A stretch of 64,000 nt of DNA from NCBI GenBank assembly GCA_034440615.1, contig JAOTOM010005104.1, positions 682,001 through 746,000 on the forward strand, given 5' to 3'. Position 1 is the first letter of the stretch, and each line of letters opens with the position of its first letter. The position numbers were made by a program, and so were the translations under genes. This DNA comes from Ashinkailepas kermadecensis. Lineage: Eukaryota > Arthropoda > Thecostraca > Neolepadidae. The notes beneath the pieces are model-generated. The model had not been told where the DNA came from. It was given only the letters and a program-made list of their open reading frames with translations, and ran no database searches. Shown here piece by piece: positions 1 to 11,279 of the stretch.

Positions 1-129
1 CCCAGGCCTATATTTTATTTTAGAGGGATGCATGCGGCTAAAACAAATCGAGACAGGGATGAGTGCCAGCGATGTTGCTGAAAAGGTGGGTTGGAAGGCA
101 CCCAGGGGACACTCCATCCACCTAGGAAC

Positions 130-356
130 ATCTTCATTGAGGTACACCTTCCGTGTGGGTTACAACTTACCAGAAGTGATGGCACCCGGCATGTGAGAAG
201 TACTTAGCTTAATGAGGAGTACCTCGTCAAATATCACATCATTCAGTGAGGATTACCACTTCCCAGAAGAGGATCCGTCCAGTGATAGCACCCTCCCAGT
301 GAGGAGTACTTCGCCTAATGAGGAGTACCCATGAAATCATGTCATATCATCCAATG
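130..356. repeat. Degenerate ~106-bp tandem repeat, about two copies
   Basis: The stretch around 193 and the stretch around 299 share the pattern GAGAAGTACTT / GAGGAGTACTT followed by AATGAGGAGTACC. The segments before them, from about 138 and from about 243, also align (ACTTACCAGAAG against ACTTCCCAGAAG, then GCACCC). The spacing is about 106 bases. The copies are clearly diverged, so this is an old duplication. No coding capacity is visible. Confidence 0.55.
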
Positions 357-359
357 ATA

Positions 360-1245
360 TGGACACGCAGGGCCAAGGCGGTACCGGGCCCCACTTCCTA
401 AAATATATGGTGGTCACGCTACTGTAAAAGGCGAAGGGAAGAGAGGAAGCCAAAAGGGTCATACCGGAGGTTTGAAGAGATGCTGCTCTTACTCCTATTT
501 CAGCCGTGCTGCATGTCTTTAATTGAACTGGCCATCTATTTTTTTCTTCAGAACTTCCCGTACTTTGGCTATCAAGCATGTTGCATGATCATCGGATTTA
601 CCATTAAAACGACTGTACTAGTTCCTAAACATTTTCTAACAGCACATTCGAAGGTGTGCTTGGCATTGAGAAGAATTAATGGCGTCAATAGAAGGTGCAT
701 TTGGGACATACGCCAGCAATATCTGCAGGCCATGATCTTATTCATCGCCAGTCCAGCACGTATTGATATTGGAACCCACGATGATTCAAGGGGAAGTTAT
801 TTTTAGAGCGTGTCGTAACATAAAGGTCATTTGCGCCATATTTAATGCCAGTGTGTTTTGCAAACAAAGCTAAAGCAAGTGTAATATGTGTTAGAGGAGT
901 TTTACATTATAGTGTATGTGACGCTAAGGTGCTGAATGTGGGGTCTTGGCGGGGGACAACTCCCGGATGTTTAAATGGTGTTGTTAGTTTTGCTTTACTC
1001 TTCCGCAAGATAATTTATAGTTGGGATGGGGCAGGGGTAACGATAAGGTTAATTTTGCCAGGGTGTCGGCATTGGCCTATTCTTGTGGAAGAGCACCGAG
1101 GAGCATTTACCGTGCGGACAAGGAGGTAATTGTCCACACCACCTATCACACCGGCTTCCACGTGTTAGCCGCTAGTAGTGGGCTTGTAGGGGCATGCTTC
1201 CATGCAGGGTTTTTAGTGAGGTTAGCACGGTGTTTGGCAATTCGA
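360..1245. other. Unassigned DNA
   Basis: Only short overlapping open frames are present, on both strands, with no recognisable domain or coherent frame. I see no repeats or RNA-like structure that I can support. Confidence 0.5.
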
Positions 1246-1249
1246 CTTA

Positions 1250-1530
1250 CGTTTTACGTCGAAGCCGTTTTACGTTATGGATTGCAAGGCAGATCGGCTC
1301 AGCTATGTCCGATGGCTCCCCTCGGTAGTCGTTTTACGCCACGATAAGTACTAAGGCAAGTCGGCTCATCCACATTCAACGGCACCGCTAGGCAGCCATT
1401 TATTTCGAATGCGAAAGCGAATCGGTTTTTAAAGCAAGTCTGCTCATCTACGTCCAACGGCACCGTTAGACAACCATTCACTTCGAATAGGAAAGCGAAT
1501 CGGCTCATGTAAGTCCGATGCCATTGGAGG
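1250..1530. repeat. Degenerate ~78-bp tandem repeat (two clear copies plus a diverged one)
   Basis: AAGCAAGTC(G/T)GCTCATC, AACGGCACCG and GAAAGCGAATCGG recur in the same order from about 1352 and from about 1432. A weaker related copy begins near 1286 (AAGGCAGATCGGCTCAGC). In translation on the minus strand the period is 26 residues (RFAF..E.NGCL..PL.VDE), that is 78 bases, so the open frame across it comes from the repeat. Confidence 0.65.
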
Positions 1531-1664
1531 ATGGCCATTTACGTTATTCCTACGAGTGTGTCACGGGCTTGCATTGCGTGTTGAAGTGAGTGTTGGTGAT
1601 ATGGTGTATACAATGTTCCTGCTAGTTTTGTGGCGTTCAGATATCCAAATAGCATCTGGAGGAG

Positions 1665-2258
1665 CTATGAGTGCTTGTCACCCAAGAGCGGTGGAAGCGA
1701 TAGGGTGATGCCCACTTTTTGGAAGAAGGCCTTACGTGGTTGTCTTTGGGCGTTAAAGCTACTACAGTCTAGCAGGATGTGACCTATGTTTAATGTGATG
1801 TTGCAGATTTCGCGCAGTGCTTCAGTAGAGTAGATGAAAATGTTATCCGGTAGACGCTTTGAAAGCGTAAGGCCTGGTCCAGTGATGACAATGCCTGCTT
1901 TGACCTCGTGTTTCGATCCATCCGTGAATACCAATGTCTTATGATTGTTGTCATCGGCGAATTTGTTGAAGGTGCGAAGAATTTCCACCGATGTGGTAGC
2001 TGATTTCTTTTCTGAGAGCAAGTACTCGACCTTTGGTTGACTGAGGGTCCAGAATGGCCTAGTGGGCGGCCGAGCTGCATTGGTTGGCATTGTGAGGTTA
2101 AGATTTGAAAGAGCCGTGGCCATTTGAACACCAGATAGTGGCAGTTTGCTCCCACATCGTCTCTTCTGGTATCTGTCAGGCGTAAAGCAGCGCTGTGTCG
2201 GATGATTTTTTAATGGATTTGATGTTAATGTGATTTTACGATGATTCATTGCTAACAC
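1665..2258 (-). pseudogene. Non-LTR retrotransposon remnant: RNase H and C-terminal tail fragment
   Basis: The 197-residue open frame reads into the 3' end of a non-LTR retrotransposon ORF2. A linker with PFWTLSQPKVEYLLS is followed by the RNase H opening motif LVFTDGSKHE (first catalytic Asp, near 1915-1930), then a hydrophobic strand and LPDN.FIYSTEALREI, which carries the catalytic Glu. The rest of RNase H is missing: the frame jumps from the Glu helix directly to ITLNIGHILLDCSSFNAQR (about 1760-1800), the Cys/His tail motif normally found 100 or more residues later. An internal deletion is therefore likely. Known of the family: RNase H removes the RNA template during target-primed reverse transcription. 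The linker resembles PFWHMKHPKLEYLF in the neighbouring plus-strand element, so the two belong to related elements. Non-functional. Confidence 0.8.
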
Positions 2259-2307
2259 GGAAGCAAATGCAGCAGCCGTACAGAGTAATCTGCGGACTAT
2301 ACAATTT

Positions 2308-3810
2308 ATGAAATCGGCGCAGACGAGGCAAATTATACCAAGTACGGACAGTGTTGATGTACGATCTATTGGTACTCTCTGTCATTTCCATACCCAATAT
2401 ATTTATGTCATACTTAACAAAAAGTATACTGCCCTGATTCGTTCAATCCTGGAATACAATGCGTTTATCTTCGATCATATATCCCCCTCACTCACCAAAT
2501 CACTAGAATGCACACAAAATCACGCACTCCGCCTCATCACCGGAACACACCGCACCACACCTACTACCAGTCTCCGGGGTGAAGCCAATCTCCCTAGCCT
2601 AGAACACCGCAGAACACTACAACTCGTTAGATACCACTTTAGGACAACTCTAAATCACCCCTCCAATGTCGCATGATCTAAGCCCCCGGTTCGGCGCTCC
2701 AAAAACAAAAATAAATACAGCATTGCTATTCACTTGAAACGGGTTCTCCCATCTGCACTGAAATTTCCCGATGTAACCCATGACCGAATTCCCCTCCCCC
2801 CCCTTGTCCCATTCTGGCACATGAAACACCCCAAACTTGAGTATCTCTTTAGGCACAATAAAACTCTATTCACCCCCATCGACGTTCAAATCAAATTGTG
2901 TAATATGAAGAGGCCCACCCAACACACTTCCTTTTACACTGACGTCCCGTACGAGCAATGGTACGGGAGCCGCGTGGTGCGGTGGGCCCGACACTGGTCA
3001 AACCAAATTAATACTTCATCATTCGGTATGCACAACAGAATTAGTCGCCAAACTCACTTGCCTCCAACACATCATTGCACAACACATCACTGCCCCTACT
3101 ACAATCTACACTGACTCACGATCCTCCGTTGACGCCCTCGCGGCCATACACAACACCACGCACCCCACAATCCACGCTATCCGACACCTCTACAATGACA
3201 ACCACGCACACCTGCAGCTCACTTTCCTCTGGATCCCCGGACATAGGGGTGTCCCTGGGAATGATCGAGCGGATGGTCTGGCCCGGATGGCTATCGACCT
3301 CCCCTAAACGAGGGAGTTCCAGTGCCCCCCCCCCGGGGATCTCCAATCCCTAACAAATAATTTATTGAAAAAATATATTCAGTCCTGCTGGTCACACAAC
3401 ACCACACACAATCACGCCATCAAGACCACACTCTCAAACTGACCCTCTTCTAACTAGCACTCCCGTTTGAACGAGGTGGTGCTCGCCAGACTTCGCCTCG
3501 GACACACCAGATTGACACATAATTTTTTTTTTTTATCGACCACGCCGCCTTCCACTTTGTAACACATGTCGTGTCCGCATTACTGCCGCCCATATTTTAC
3601 TTACCTGTCCAACATTTGCTCCTCATCGTCGCGCTATTATCCAGTATTTCACCAACATCCATACACACAATTCGTTTCGGGCTCTTCTCGGGAATGAGCA
3701 CCCGGCACTCCTCGTGCTACTTTTCCGCTTTTTACATGACACCAAACTTTCCGAACCGATCTGATTTCTCTGTCACATGTTACCTGGTTCAAGCTGATTT
3801 GATGTGAAGT
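2308..3810 (+). mobile_element. Decayed non-LTR retrotransposon, 3' half (RT thumb, RNase H, zinc-knuckle tail)
   Basis: The order of domains is that of an I/Jockey-superfamily ORF2 3' half. Residues such as ALIRSILEYNAFIFD and NHALRLITGTHRTTP (2430-2560) form the RT thumb and connection. A linker follows (PFWHMKHPKLEYLF, about 2810), then RNase H (about 2930-3306) and a tail with VVLARLRLGHTRLTH (about 3476) and ILLTCPTFAPHRR (about 3595). The frame changes several times and stops interrupt it, so the element is dead. The 5' half (endonuclease, most of the RT) is absent, as expected of a 5'-truncated insertion or of later decay. It lies head to head with the related minus-strand fragment ending at 2258. 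Confidence 0.85.
2930..3306 (+). pseudogene. RNase H domain of the non-LTR element (frameshifted)
   Basis: All four catalytic positions of an RNase H1 fold can be read across one frameshift: the Asp of SFYTD (about 2935), then in another frame NGTGAAWCGGPDTG and the Glu of TTELVAK (about 3040), the Asp of TIYTDSRSSVDAL (about 3107), and the Asp of GNDRADGLAR after the WIPGHRG turn (about 3225-3285). The frame closes with TAA just after AIDLP. The second half, from TTEL to the stop, is one uninterrupted frame. Known of the family: the domain degrades RNA in RNA-DNA hybrids. The frameshift near 2955 makes this copy non-functional. Confidence 0.85.
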
Positions 3811-4212
3811 TAAAAGCTATATGACACGCGTTACACTCCTCGTTAGCTATATGACTTCGTTACACACGTCTTCCTCTCCGACGTCATAAACACATACATA
3901 TAGGTTATTTCACACTAGGTAGGCAGGGACCGATCCAATTTGGGCAAAACTGACGGTTTTCCTTATAGATTGCGCTTGGTTTTTTGCCTACGGGTTTTCC
4001 AAGCAGCTAGGTTTTCCTCCTTCTCCGGGTTTTCCAAGCTTTAACCTAAACATACACCTACACATACAAGGTCGTGCCTGACTCCCACGACTCGCTCTGG
4101 GCGCCGGGCCTCCGCTTCGTTTCAGGTCGCAGATGGGCAGTTTAGGCAGGTGGACAGTGGAGCCTGTTCGTAGACTACGAAGCTGCCCACCCTCCAAATT
4201 TCCTGATTGTTG

Positions 4213-4243
4213 TGCATGTATGTATGTATGTATGTATGTATGT
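4213..4243. repeat. (TGTA)n microsatellite
   Basis: About seven TGTA units within TGCATGTATG...GTGCATG. Confidence 0.9.
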
Positions 4244-4607
4244 GCATGAACCTGCATTCCATGTATGTAACGGCCCTTTACGCCTCGTTATTTGTTTCCC
4301 GGCGTCTCATCTTTCCTCTCTTGCTTAATTGATATAACCGGATGCCACATAAGCCGGATTAACGTAACCCTTTCCTTAACGTAACAACATCTAGCAGATG
4401 GTATCTCTGCTAAAGATTTAAAAAATAATGATGTCATAATAACGCAACGGACCTCAGTTTTATGTCATCATTAAGATGTTCGCATTCACTCCACACGGTA
4501 GGTGCTCCAAGTCCTTCATCTACGTTGTAGTTCATACCATGAGTGTTTCTATTGAGGTATCATGCGCTCACACCCAAGAAGCATAAGCTTGCGAGAATTA
4601 GCCTTTA

Positions 4608-4630
4608 GCAGCAGCAGCAGCAGCAGCAGT
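4608..4630. repeat. (CAG)n microsatellite
   Basis: About seven CAG units after CCTTTAG. There is no surrounding coding frame to suggest a polyglutamine tract. Confidence 0.9.
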
Positions 4631-4999
4631 ATCATTCGCAAGTCAATTAATTGTCATTGAGAAGAAGGTGGTGCTGGAACTTCGATGTCATAACCTGTGC
4701 ATCCTGGGGTGCATTCCAATGTAGGATTGGATTTATGTTTTGCAATCTTGGATTTCGATGAGAATATATTGGGTTATCTAATTTAGGGTCAATGCATTTT
4801 GTCCTGCCCTTGACATCAGAAATTTCTTCTTGTGCTTCACGCTGAGCTTCCAGCATTTTTAGCGTATAGCAAACCGTTTGAATTAATTTCAATTAGCAAC
4901 ATTCAAGCTCCGCAAGGAAAGAGAAACAATTTCCCGCAGAAAGTAATGCGTTCAATGGCAACAAAATATCAGAAGTCCAGGAGAAAGCTGTATTCCAGG

Positions 5000-5670
5000 C
5001 CTGGACAATAGCATTCAGCTGCTGGGGTGTCATTTAGCTACATATATGACGCGTATGGCGATTGTGATCGATATCAGTTTTTATCTGTACGCGCGACAGG
5101 TTAACCAATTACAGTGCAGCAAATGTATGACACTAGAAAGAACAGATTTCGTGGAACGCAATTCTATATAACACAGCTGTATTGATTTTCACAAATCAAA
5201 TCCATCCTACGGGAGCTTAGCGTGGCGGGGATGGCCGACTGGTTAAGGTTCTGAACTCTGGGTACCAAAGATCCCGGGTTTAACACTCGCACTACTCGAG
5301 CATTTCCCAATCCCGCGGCACACTGGCGAAGCAGTGTGAGCAGCGCCATTAGCCGTGATCGTGCATAAAATGCGTCGAGAACCACCCAATAAACAACAAA
5401 CGGGAGCTTGGCCAGCATGGCAGCACTTGCGCATACATCATTTTCAACCGGTGAATTTGGCTGGAGCAAACTCGGAGATTCATCGGTGGATTTTGAGGCC
5501 ACTTCGGCGAAAGCTATTTAGCTAATGTCACAGAAATTCTGCACTGTCATTGGCTCAATTGGTGCGCGCACATATAAAAACTGATCTCTATCAAAATCGT
5601 CACACGCGTCATATATGTAGCTAAAGGAGACCCAAGCAGCTGATGCTATTGTCCAACGTTGACTAGATAG
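5000..5670. repeat. Large imperfect inverted repeat (possible foldback/MITE), SINE inserted in its centre
   Basis: The left arm, about 5000-5165, reads in reverse complement along the right arm, about 5500-5670. Shared blocks include CGTCATATATGTAGCTAAA, GCTATTGTCC, ATAAAAACTGAT and CTGCACTGT.ATTGG. The arms differ by scattered substitutions and small gaps. The 5209-5409 SINE interrupts the middle. It could be one non-autonomous DNA transposon with long terminal inverted repeats, or two copies of one repeat in opposite orientation. I did not find a clean target-site duplication. Confidence 0.7.
5209..5409 (+). mobile_element. tRNA-derived SINE with 10-bp target-site duplication
   Basis: ACGGGAGCTT is present at 5209-5218 and again at 5400-5409, flanking a 181-bp insert. 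The insert begins with a tRNA-like head: box A TGGCCGACTGG (5232-5242) and a degenerate box B GGTTTAACACT (5277-5287), resembling a Ser/Leu-type tRNA. The body ends in AAATGCGTCGAGAACC and a short A-rich tail (AATAAACAACAA). The end of the body resembles that of the other SINEs here (AATGCGTCGTAAAAGAACCC). Known of SINEs: the boxes drive RNA polymerase III transcription and a LINE supplies retrotransposition. Confidence 0.85.
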
Positions 5671-5945
5671 GCCTCGGCTGTATTCAACCCTGCTCAAATG
5701 ATAGCGAATTGTTGTGGGCACAGCAGCATAAAATGTTTAGTGGCTCCTATTTTATAGGTGACAATGTTTCCCGAGTTCATATTGATCTGTTCGCTGTGCT
5801 CGAAGCTCAGGTGTACATCTGGAGTGGCAAGTGGTGCTCTCGGGAATAGGTATTATCCAAAACGCTCAGAATATTTTGTAATTTAGATATATTCCCAACA
5901 TCATATCTTTGTTGGGATGAAAAGTGCTACTGTTAGACGTTAGAG

Positions 5946-6134
5946 CAATGTTAATTCGGAGGGGACGAGTGGTCTAGGGGTAAGATGCTCGTCTCACAAT
6001 CGAAAGGTTGTGGGTTCGAGTCTCATCTGTCGCTACTCTTCGCCCGCGACCAATCGGCGTGAGAGATTGGCGACGCTACATGACTCAACGGTCGACGTGT
6101 CGTAAAACCAATAACCAACCAATGTTAATTCGGA
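5946..6134 (+). mobile_element. Young tRNA-Val-headed SINE with perfect 15-bp target-site duplication
   Basis: CAATGTTAATTCGGA occurs at 5946-5960 and at 6120-6134 without mismatch. The 159-bp insert (5961-6119) starts with a tRNA-like head. Box A is TGGTCTAGGGG (5970-5980) and box B is GGTTCGAGTCT (6013-6023). The anticodon loop CTCACAA suggests tRNA-Val(CAC). The body contains CGCGACCAATCGGCGTGAGA and GGCGACGCTA, and the tail is TCGTAAAACCAATAACC. The acceptor arms do not pair well, so this is a SINE head and not a working tRNA. The perfect duplication suggests a fairly recent insertion. Confidence 0.93.
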
Positions 6135-8704
6135 CATCGGGGGATCTCCAGTGAAGAAAGAATACAGGTAGGTTCCTGTTGCCATTCAAGAACTCTGAGA
6201 TATGCGCCCGCGACAAGCGAGCCCGGATTGTGCGCAAAGAATATAGTTACAATTTATTAGGACTCTGTGTCCATAAAATATGATACAAAGTGCATTTATT
6301 AAAGTTAGCTTGCCTTTAGACGTTAATCTAATTGCCACTTACATACATTGTACATATTGCTGCTTTGTGTATTGTCTTCTGGAACTATTTGCTGAGCCTC
6401 AAATATGGCGCGATCCGCGGCCCGCCGCCGACCGCCCACCATTCATGATATGGCGGGGCGCGAAACCATTCTCGTTCAGTTAATGGTCCCCAACGCCAAA
6501 GCTACAGGAATATTTTCAACCTTGAAACGATACGCGATGTGCCTGGCATGATTTCCACCACCATTGGAGTTGACACCGACAGGTTCCCTCGATATTGTTT
6601 AAGAACTACGCTTGTAGGCGTTGAACAGAATGAATGCATCTACAAGCATGCATTTCTCCCTAGACAGTTGTGTCGTGGTACAGCCGATGTTGCTTGGCAT
6701 TAATCAATGCAGGAACTTTATTTTTTCCGTGCTGCCGCTTGGCCGCTTGGCCCTACGGATCCTCTGTGCAGCAAAAGTGGCGCTTGACGCGTATCGAGCC
6801 ATGCAAGAACCTCAATAATGCCTGAAAACTTCATGTCAAAAGAGGGGGGGGGGAAATAGCAGGGTTCGATGCCTATAATAGGAGTCGAGTATGGTACCAG
6901 AAGGCAGCTGATTATATGCCAGTTTATTTCAGACCATTGAAAATTAATCTGCTAATGTAGAACATCTGATATGCAATTTAAAGGAATACAAGGTGATTAA
7001 TCAGACACAAATCCTGGAAACGAATGTAAAAATGAAAGGGTTAAAACTCCACGAAGGTTATTGAAGATGATATCAAAGTGTAGCATGCTCGATCTTTTTT
7101 AAGTTAAAAACACTGGAAATTGTCAGCGCATCACACAAGATGTGTGACGTGTTTTATTACAAGAAGTTGACTGGCCAATTGCTCCCATTTCACGTTGAAG
7201 GTAAAGTGACAGGGTGAAATTATTTGAATATGCAATAAACTACACATCATAAGAGAGCTTGTTTCAATGTTGTTCAAGTTTGACCATTGGAAATTGCTAA
7301 CACCTCCTCTAGAAACTAGAATATATAATTATTCATAACAAGCCAACTTTGGTGGTGTTCCTGCACAAACCCACCACCAGAGCGGCGCCGCCGGTATTAT
7401 GTCCGCTCATGATGCCTAACGACATCAACATCCAATAAATGCTGATGAGGTCACGTAAGCACCTTTGCTCATGTCATTCATGCAATGCTTTGCATGAATG
7501 TTTCGATGTTTCTCCAATTCATTTGTAATGGTATAAACCATTGTCGAAAACAGGTGAACTCCGGGATGCACCAGGTTTCTTCGGGGCTGAAATTCTAGAT
7601 TCATATGCTTTACAAGTCAGTGTTCGTCACCAAAATATAGAGTTCATGCTAGAAACTTCAGCAAAGGAAATATTGTGCTCAAACTAATGTACTACTGGGG
7701 CTATGTTTACTTACAGGGGCAGCTGCTATCCGAATATGTCAGGAACTGTGCATGGTTTGAATATTTCATCTGTTCCTTGCCCCGTCAACATTTGCAAATA
7801 CTGATTTGGCCCTGAATAAATGATGCATCAGTTTCCATCTCCCATCCTCTCCTTTTCCTCAACTGGAATTAGAATGCATCTGGTCCATCCAAAATGGATG
7901 GTGTTGTGTAAAAATGCAAACCCATTTGTGTAATACCTTAAATCTAACTCACCATCACATAGTGGGAGTGCAGTAAACAGGTGATGGTCCTCGGACAGGA
8001 AGATTACCTCTGAATGGCCGTTTGCACACATATGCATTGTTGATCCATATACATCGTTTCTGATTCGTATGAAAATCATATAACAGTGTATAATAATCAT
8101 GCGGCCATGCAACTTATTGAGGAAAGGAAAAATAAATTTCCACAGGTAAAACATTCTGCGGATAAAACGGAATATTCGCACCCATAATTAGATAAGTTGC
8201 ATTTAAACCCATTACCAGAAGCCCAAATGAAAAGCCAAAACAATGCCATTTGGAGTTGCTTCCACTCAAGTTCTTCATATACGTTCTGACACATATAGTA
8301 TGGTTATCATCCATGTTAAGTTGACATGCACTGGGGCCGAATGCATAGCTTTTTACCTAGCTTTGAGCAGCTTTAGACAGATATAAGTTAATACTTTGTG
8401 ATCCTGGACGCGGAGAGGAAAAACTGGGTCATCTAATTCAGAGAACACTTTTCTTTCTCTGTGTAGCATGTGGCACCTCAGTCACACAAGTTCCCTTTTG
8501 TACATTGCAGTGAATTTTTGGCATTTCATCAACAATAAGCTGACAGTAATTGTCATACTGTACCATTCAACCTTCCCGTATGGAAAAGGAAAGGTTGATT
8601 TTTTTTGTCGGGAAGGATAAGGTTCTGGGTGACAAAAATCCAGGAACACACTATTTTTCCAAGCTTCGTTTTAGCTTTCTGAACCTGCAAGTCAGGACCA
8701 CCTG
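6135..8704. other. Unassigned DNA
   Basis: No coherent coding region. A GC-rich patch is present at about 6410-6465 (GCGGCCCGCCGCCGACCGCC). An 11-bp stem, CATTCATGCAA with TTGCATGAATG and a 4-base loop, lies at about 7476-7501. The rest shows only short random open frames. Confidence 0.5.
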
Positions 8705-8705
8705 A

Positions 8706-9467
8706 GGCGACAGTGAGCCAGGCGACATTGAACCAGGCGACAGTGAGCCAGGCGACAGTGAACCAGGCGACAGTGAGCCAGGCGACAGTGAGCCAGGCGA
8801 CAGTGAGCCAGGCGACAGTGAGCCAGGCGACAGTGAGCCAGGCGACAGTGAGCCAGGCGACAGTGAGCCAGGCGACAGTGAGCCAGGCGACAGTGAGCCA
8901 GGCGACAGTGAACCAAGCGACAGTGAGCCAGGCGACAGTAAGCCAGGCGACAGTGAGCCAGGCGACAGTGAGCCAGGCGACAGTGAGCCAGGCGACAGTG
9001 AACCAAGCGACAGTGAACCAGGCGACAGTGAGCCAGGCGACAGTGAGCCAGGCGACAGTGAACCAGGCGACAGTGAACCAAGCGACAGTGAGCCAGGCGA
9101 CAGTGAGCCAGGCGACAGTGAGCCAGGCGACAGTGAGCCAGGCGACAGTGAGCCAGGCGACAGTGAACCAAGCGACAGTGAACCAGGCGACAGTGAGCCA
9201 GGCGACATTGAACCAGGCGACAGTGAGCCAGGCGACATTGAACCAGGCGACAGTGAGCCAGGCGACATTGAACCAGGCGACAGTGAGCCAGGCGACAGTG
9301 AGCCAGGCGACAGTGAGCCAGGCGACATTGAACCAGGCGACAGTGAGCCAGGCGACATTGAACCAGGCGACAGTGAGCCAGGCGACATTGAACCAGGCGA
9401 CAGTGAGCCAGGCGACAGTGAGCCAGGCGACAGTGAGCCAGGCGACAGTGAGCCAGGCGACAGTGAG
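8706..9467. repeat. 15-bp minisatellite, about 51 units
   Basis: The unit is GCGACAGTGAGCCAG, with variants GCGACATTGAACCAG, GCGACAGTGAACCAG and GCGACAGTGAACCAA. From about 9202 to 9400 ATTGAACC and AGTGAGCC units largely alternate, giving a 30-bp higher-order unit. The period is a multiple of three and the unit lacks stops, so open frames of about 280-330 codons run through it on both strands (pentapeptides such as SPGSL, TVAWL or QATVS). I read these frames as by-products of the array. Confidence 0.95.
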
Positions 9468-9469
9468 GC

Positions 9470-10460
9470 CGTCGCTGGCACCAGACTGGTCTTCGCGTGC
9501 GCCAACCTCCCGTGGATATGGTGTGGAGGGTGACGTTAATGACACGTGCCTGTTGATTCACATGTTACACCTGCCTACTAATTCGCATAAATGTGTCTAA
9601 TGACACAGGTGCAATGACATCCCTGTTCTGGCCCTGCAGAACAGTATCACGTGGGCTCACTGTGGAGAATGCCTCAGTGAACTAGTGTTATCGCACTGTA
9701 GGATGCCGAACTGTTGTTTCCGATACCCGGACACGGAAGACGAGTTGCATTTCAAGGTTTTAATGGACAACGCCGACTGGAGATGGCATCATTGTGGTAT
9801 GGTAGCACATGAACGTCACTAAGTACCGTCTGATTTGTGCTGATGCTGCTTATTGTGGTGACATTGTAGTGCAGTTAGTGGCTGGTTGATAACGCTGGAC
9901 TAAATTATACCGCAAAAGGAATTGAGGAATACCTTAATTGCAAATGCGGAAATCTGCTTACCTGATCAAATTGTTGCAATTTCAGGGTTTTTTGGCAACT
10001 GGAGTGTAGCAGACCAGACACTGTTTTCACCCTGGCCTGTACGCGTCGGAGCTCGCTCTGCTCGTTACGAAATACAGTCATGTCGTCTTCCATGGCTGTG
10101 CGCTAGACATTCTAGAAACTCTGCACCGTACTGTGCAGTTACCAGAACACGGCTCAGAACTTTACAAATTCACATGCAACGAAACCCATCAGGAACTTGC
10201 TCTGCCCCACTGAGACAAAGTTTGACTTCCTAAGTAGTTTTCCATAAAACTTTGCAGCATTCACCTGCAGCAACGGTTAGCGTTTCACCCTGTCCGATTC
10301 CTGACATCTATCTCATCACAATCTTTCGGACGGATGGTTCTCCTCCAGTAATATGGGATACGGTAGCTGTCACCACAGACAGAGCGGGCCGCAGCCAGAG
10401 GAGGAAAGGCAGCAGCCGCAGAGGATGCTACGGGAAGGCAGCAGACAGCGCTGTACCAGA
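9470..10460. other. Unassigned DNA
   Basis: No recognisable gene or repeat, although the sequence becomes CAG-rich towards the array that follows. Confidence 0.45.
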
Positions 10461-10462
10461 CG

Positions 10463-11090
10463 CTGCGAGCGGAGGCCAGACAGCACGGCAGCAGATACAC
10501 AGACGCCGCGAGCAGACACCTGGCAGCACGGCATCAAACACCAGGTGGCACGACAACAAACATCAGACAGCACGGCAGCAAGCACCAGGCAGCACGGCAG
10601 CAGACACTAGGCAGCCCGACAGCAGACGCCGCGAGCAGACACCAGGCTACCAGGCAGCAGACGCCGCGGGCAGACACCAGGCAGCACGGCAGCAAACACC
10701 AGGCGGCACGACAACAAACATCAGACAGCACGGCAGCAAGCACCAGGCAGCACGGCAGCAGACACTAGGCAGCCCGACAGCAGACGCCGCGAGCAGACAC
10801 CAGGCTACCAGGCAGCAGACGCCGCGGGCAGACACCAGGCAGCACGGCAGCAAACACCAGGCGGCACGACAACAAACATCAGACAGCACGGCAGCAAGCA
10901 CCAGGCAGCACGACAGTAGACACTAGGCAGCCCGACAGCAGACGCCGCGAGCAGACACCAGGCTACCAGGCAGCAGACGCCGCGGGCAGACACCAGGCTA
11001 CCAGGCAGCAGACGCCGCGAGCAGACACCAGCTCAGCCGGACAGCAGACGCCGCGAGCAGACACCAGCTCAGCCGGCTCAGATGCTGGCT
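10463..11090. repeat. 158-bp higher-order minisatellite, about 4 units
   Basis: AGCAGACGCCGCGAG begins at 10621, 10779 and 10937, exactly 158 bases apart. A diverged unit precedes it from about 10463 and partial units follow to about 11090. Each unit is built from shorter CAG-rich blocks (CAGCACGGCAGCA, ACACCAGGC). Because 158 is not divisible by three the frame rotates between units, yet stops are rare in this composition and open frames of up to 224 codons appear. Confidence 0.9.
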
Positions 11091-11279
11091 TAGAACCGGC
11101 GTCGACGCTGGTCGTGACCGCACTGGCGCCGGCACTTTAACATCATCTCGCCAGCCGGCAGTCTGACTTGGAGACTGCTACTGAGGAAAATTTAGTGCAT
11201 TTGGCCATGCGTGATGAAGAGGAACATCAGGACTAGGATACTGGCCACGTTATGTTACAATCTGTCCCAATCAATCATA

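Larger units (their letters stand above)
3830..4995. other. Unassigned DNA with two short microsatellites
   Basis: No gene-like signal is visible. GGGTTTTCCAAGC occurs twice (about 3991 and 4027). A (TGTA)n run and a (CAG)n run are listed separately. Confidence 0.5.

Noticed and set aside
5961..6035. Functional tRNA-Val gene
   Set aside because: Poor acceptor stem, shared SINE body and a 15-bp duplication around the whole insert.
8553..9600. Open frames of 284-330 codons on both strands
   Set aside because: They exist only because the 15-bp unit has no stop in these frames and a period divisible by three.
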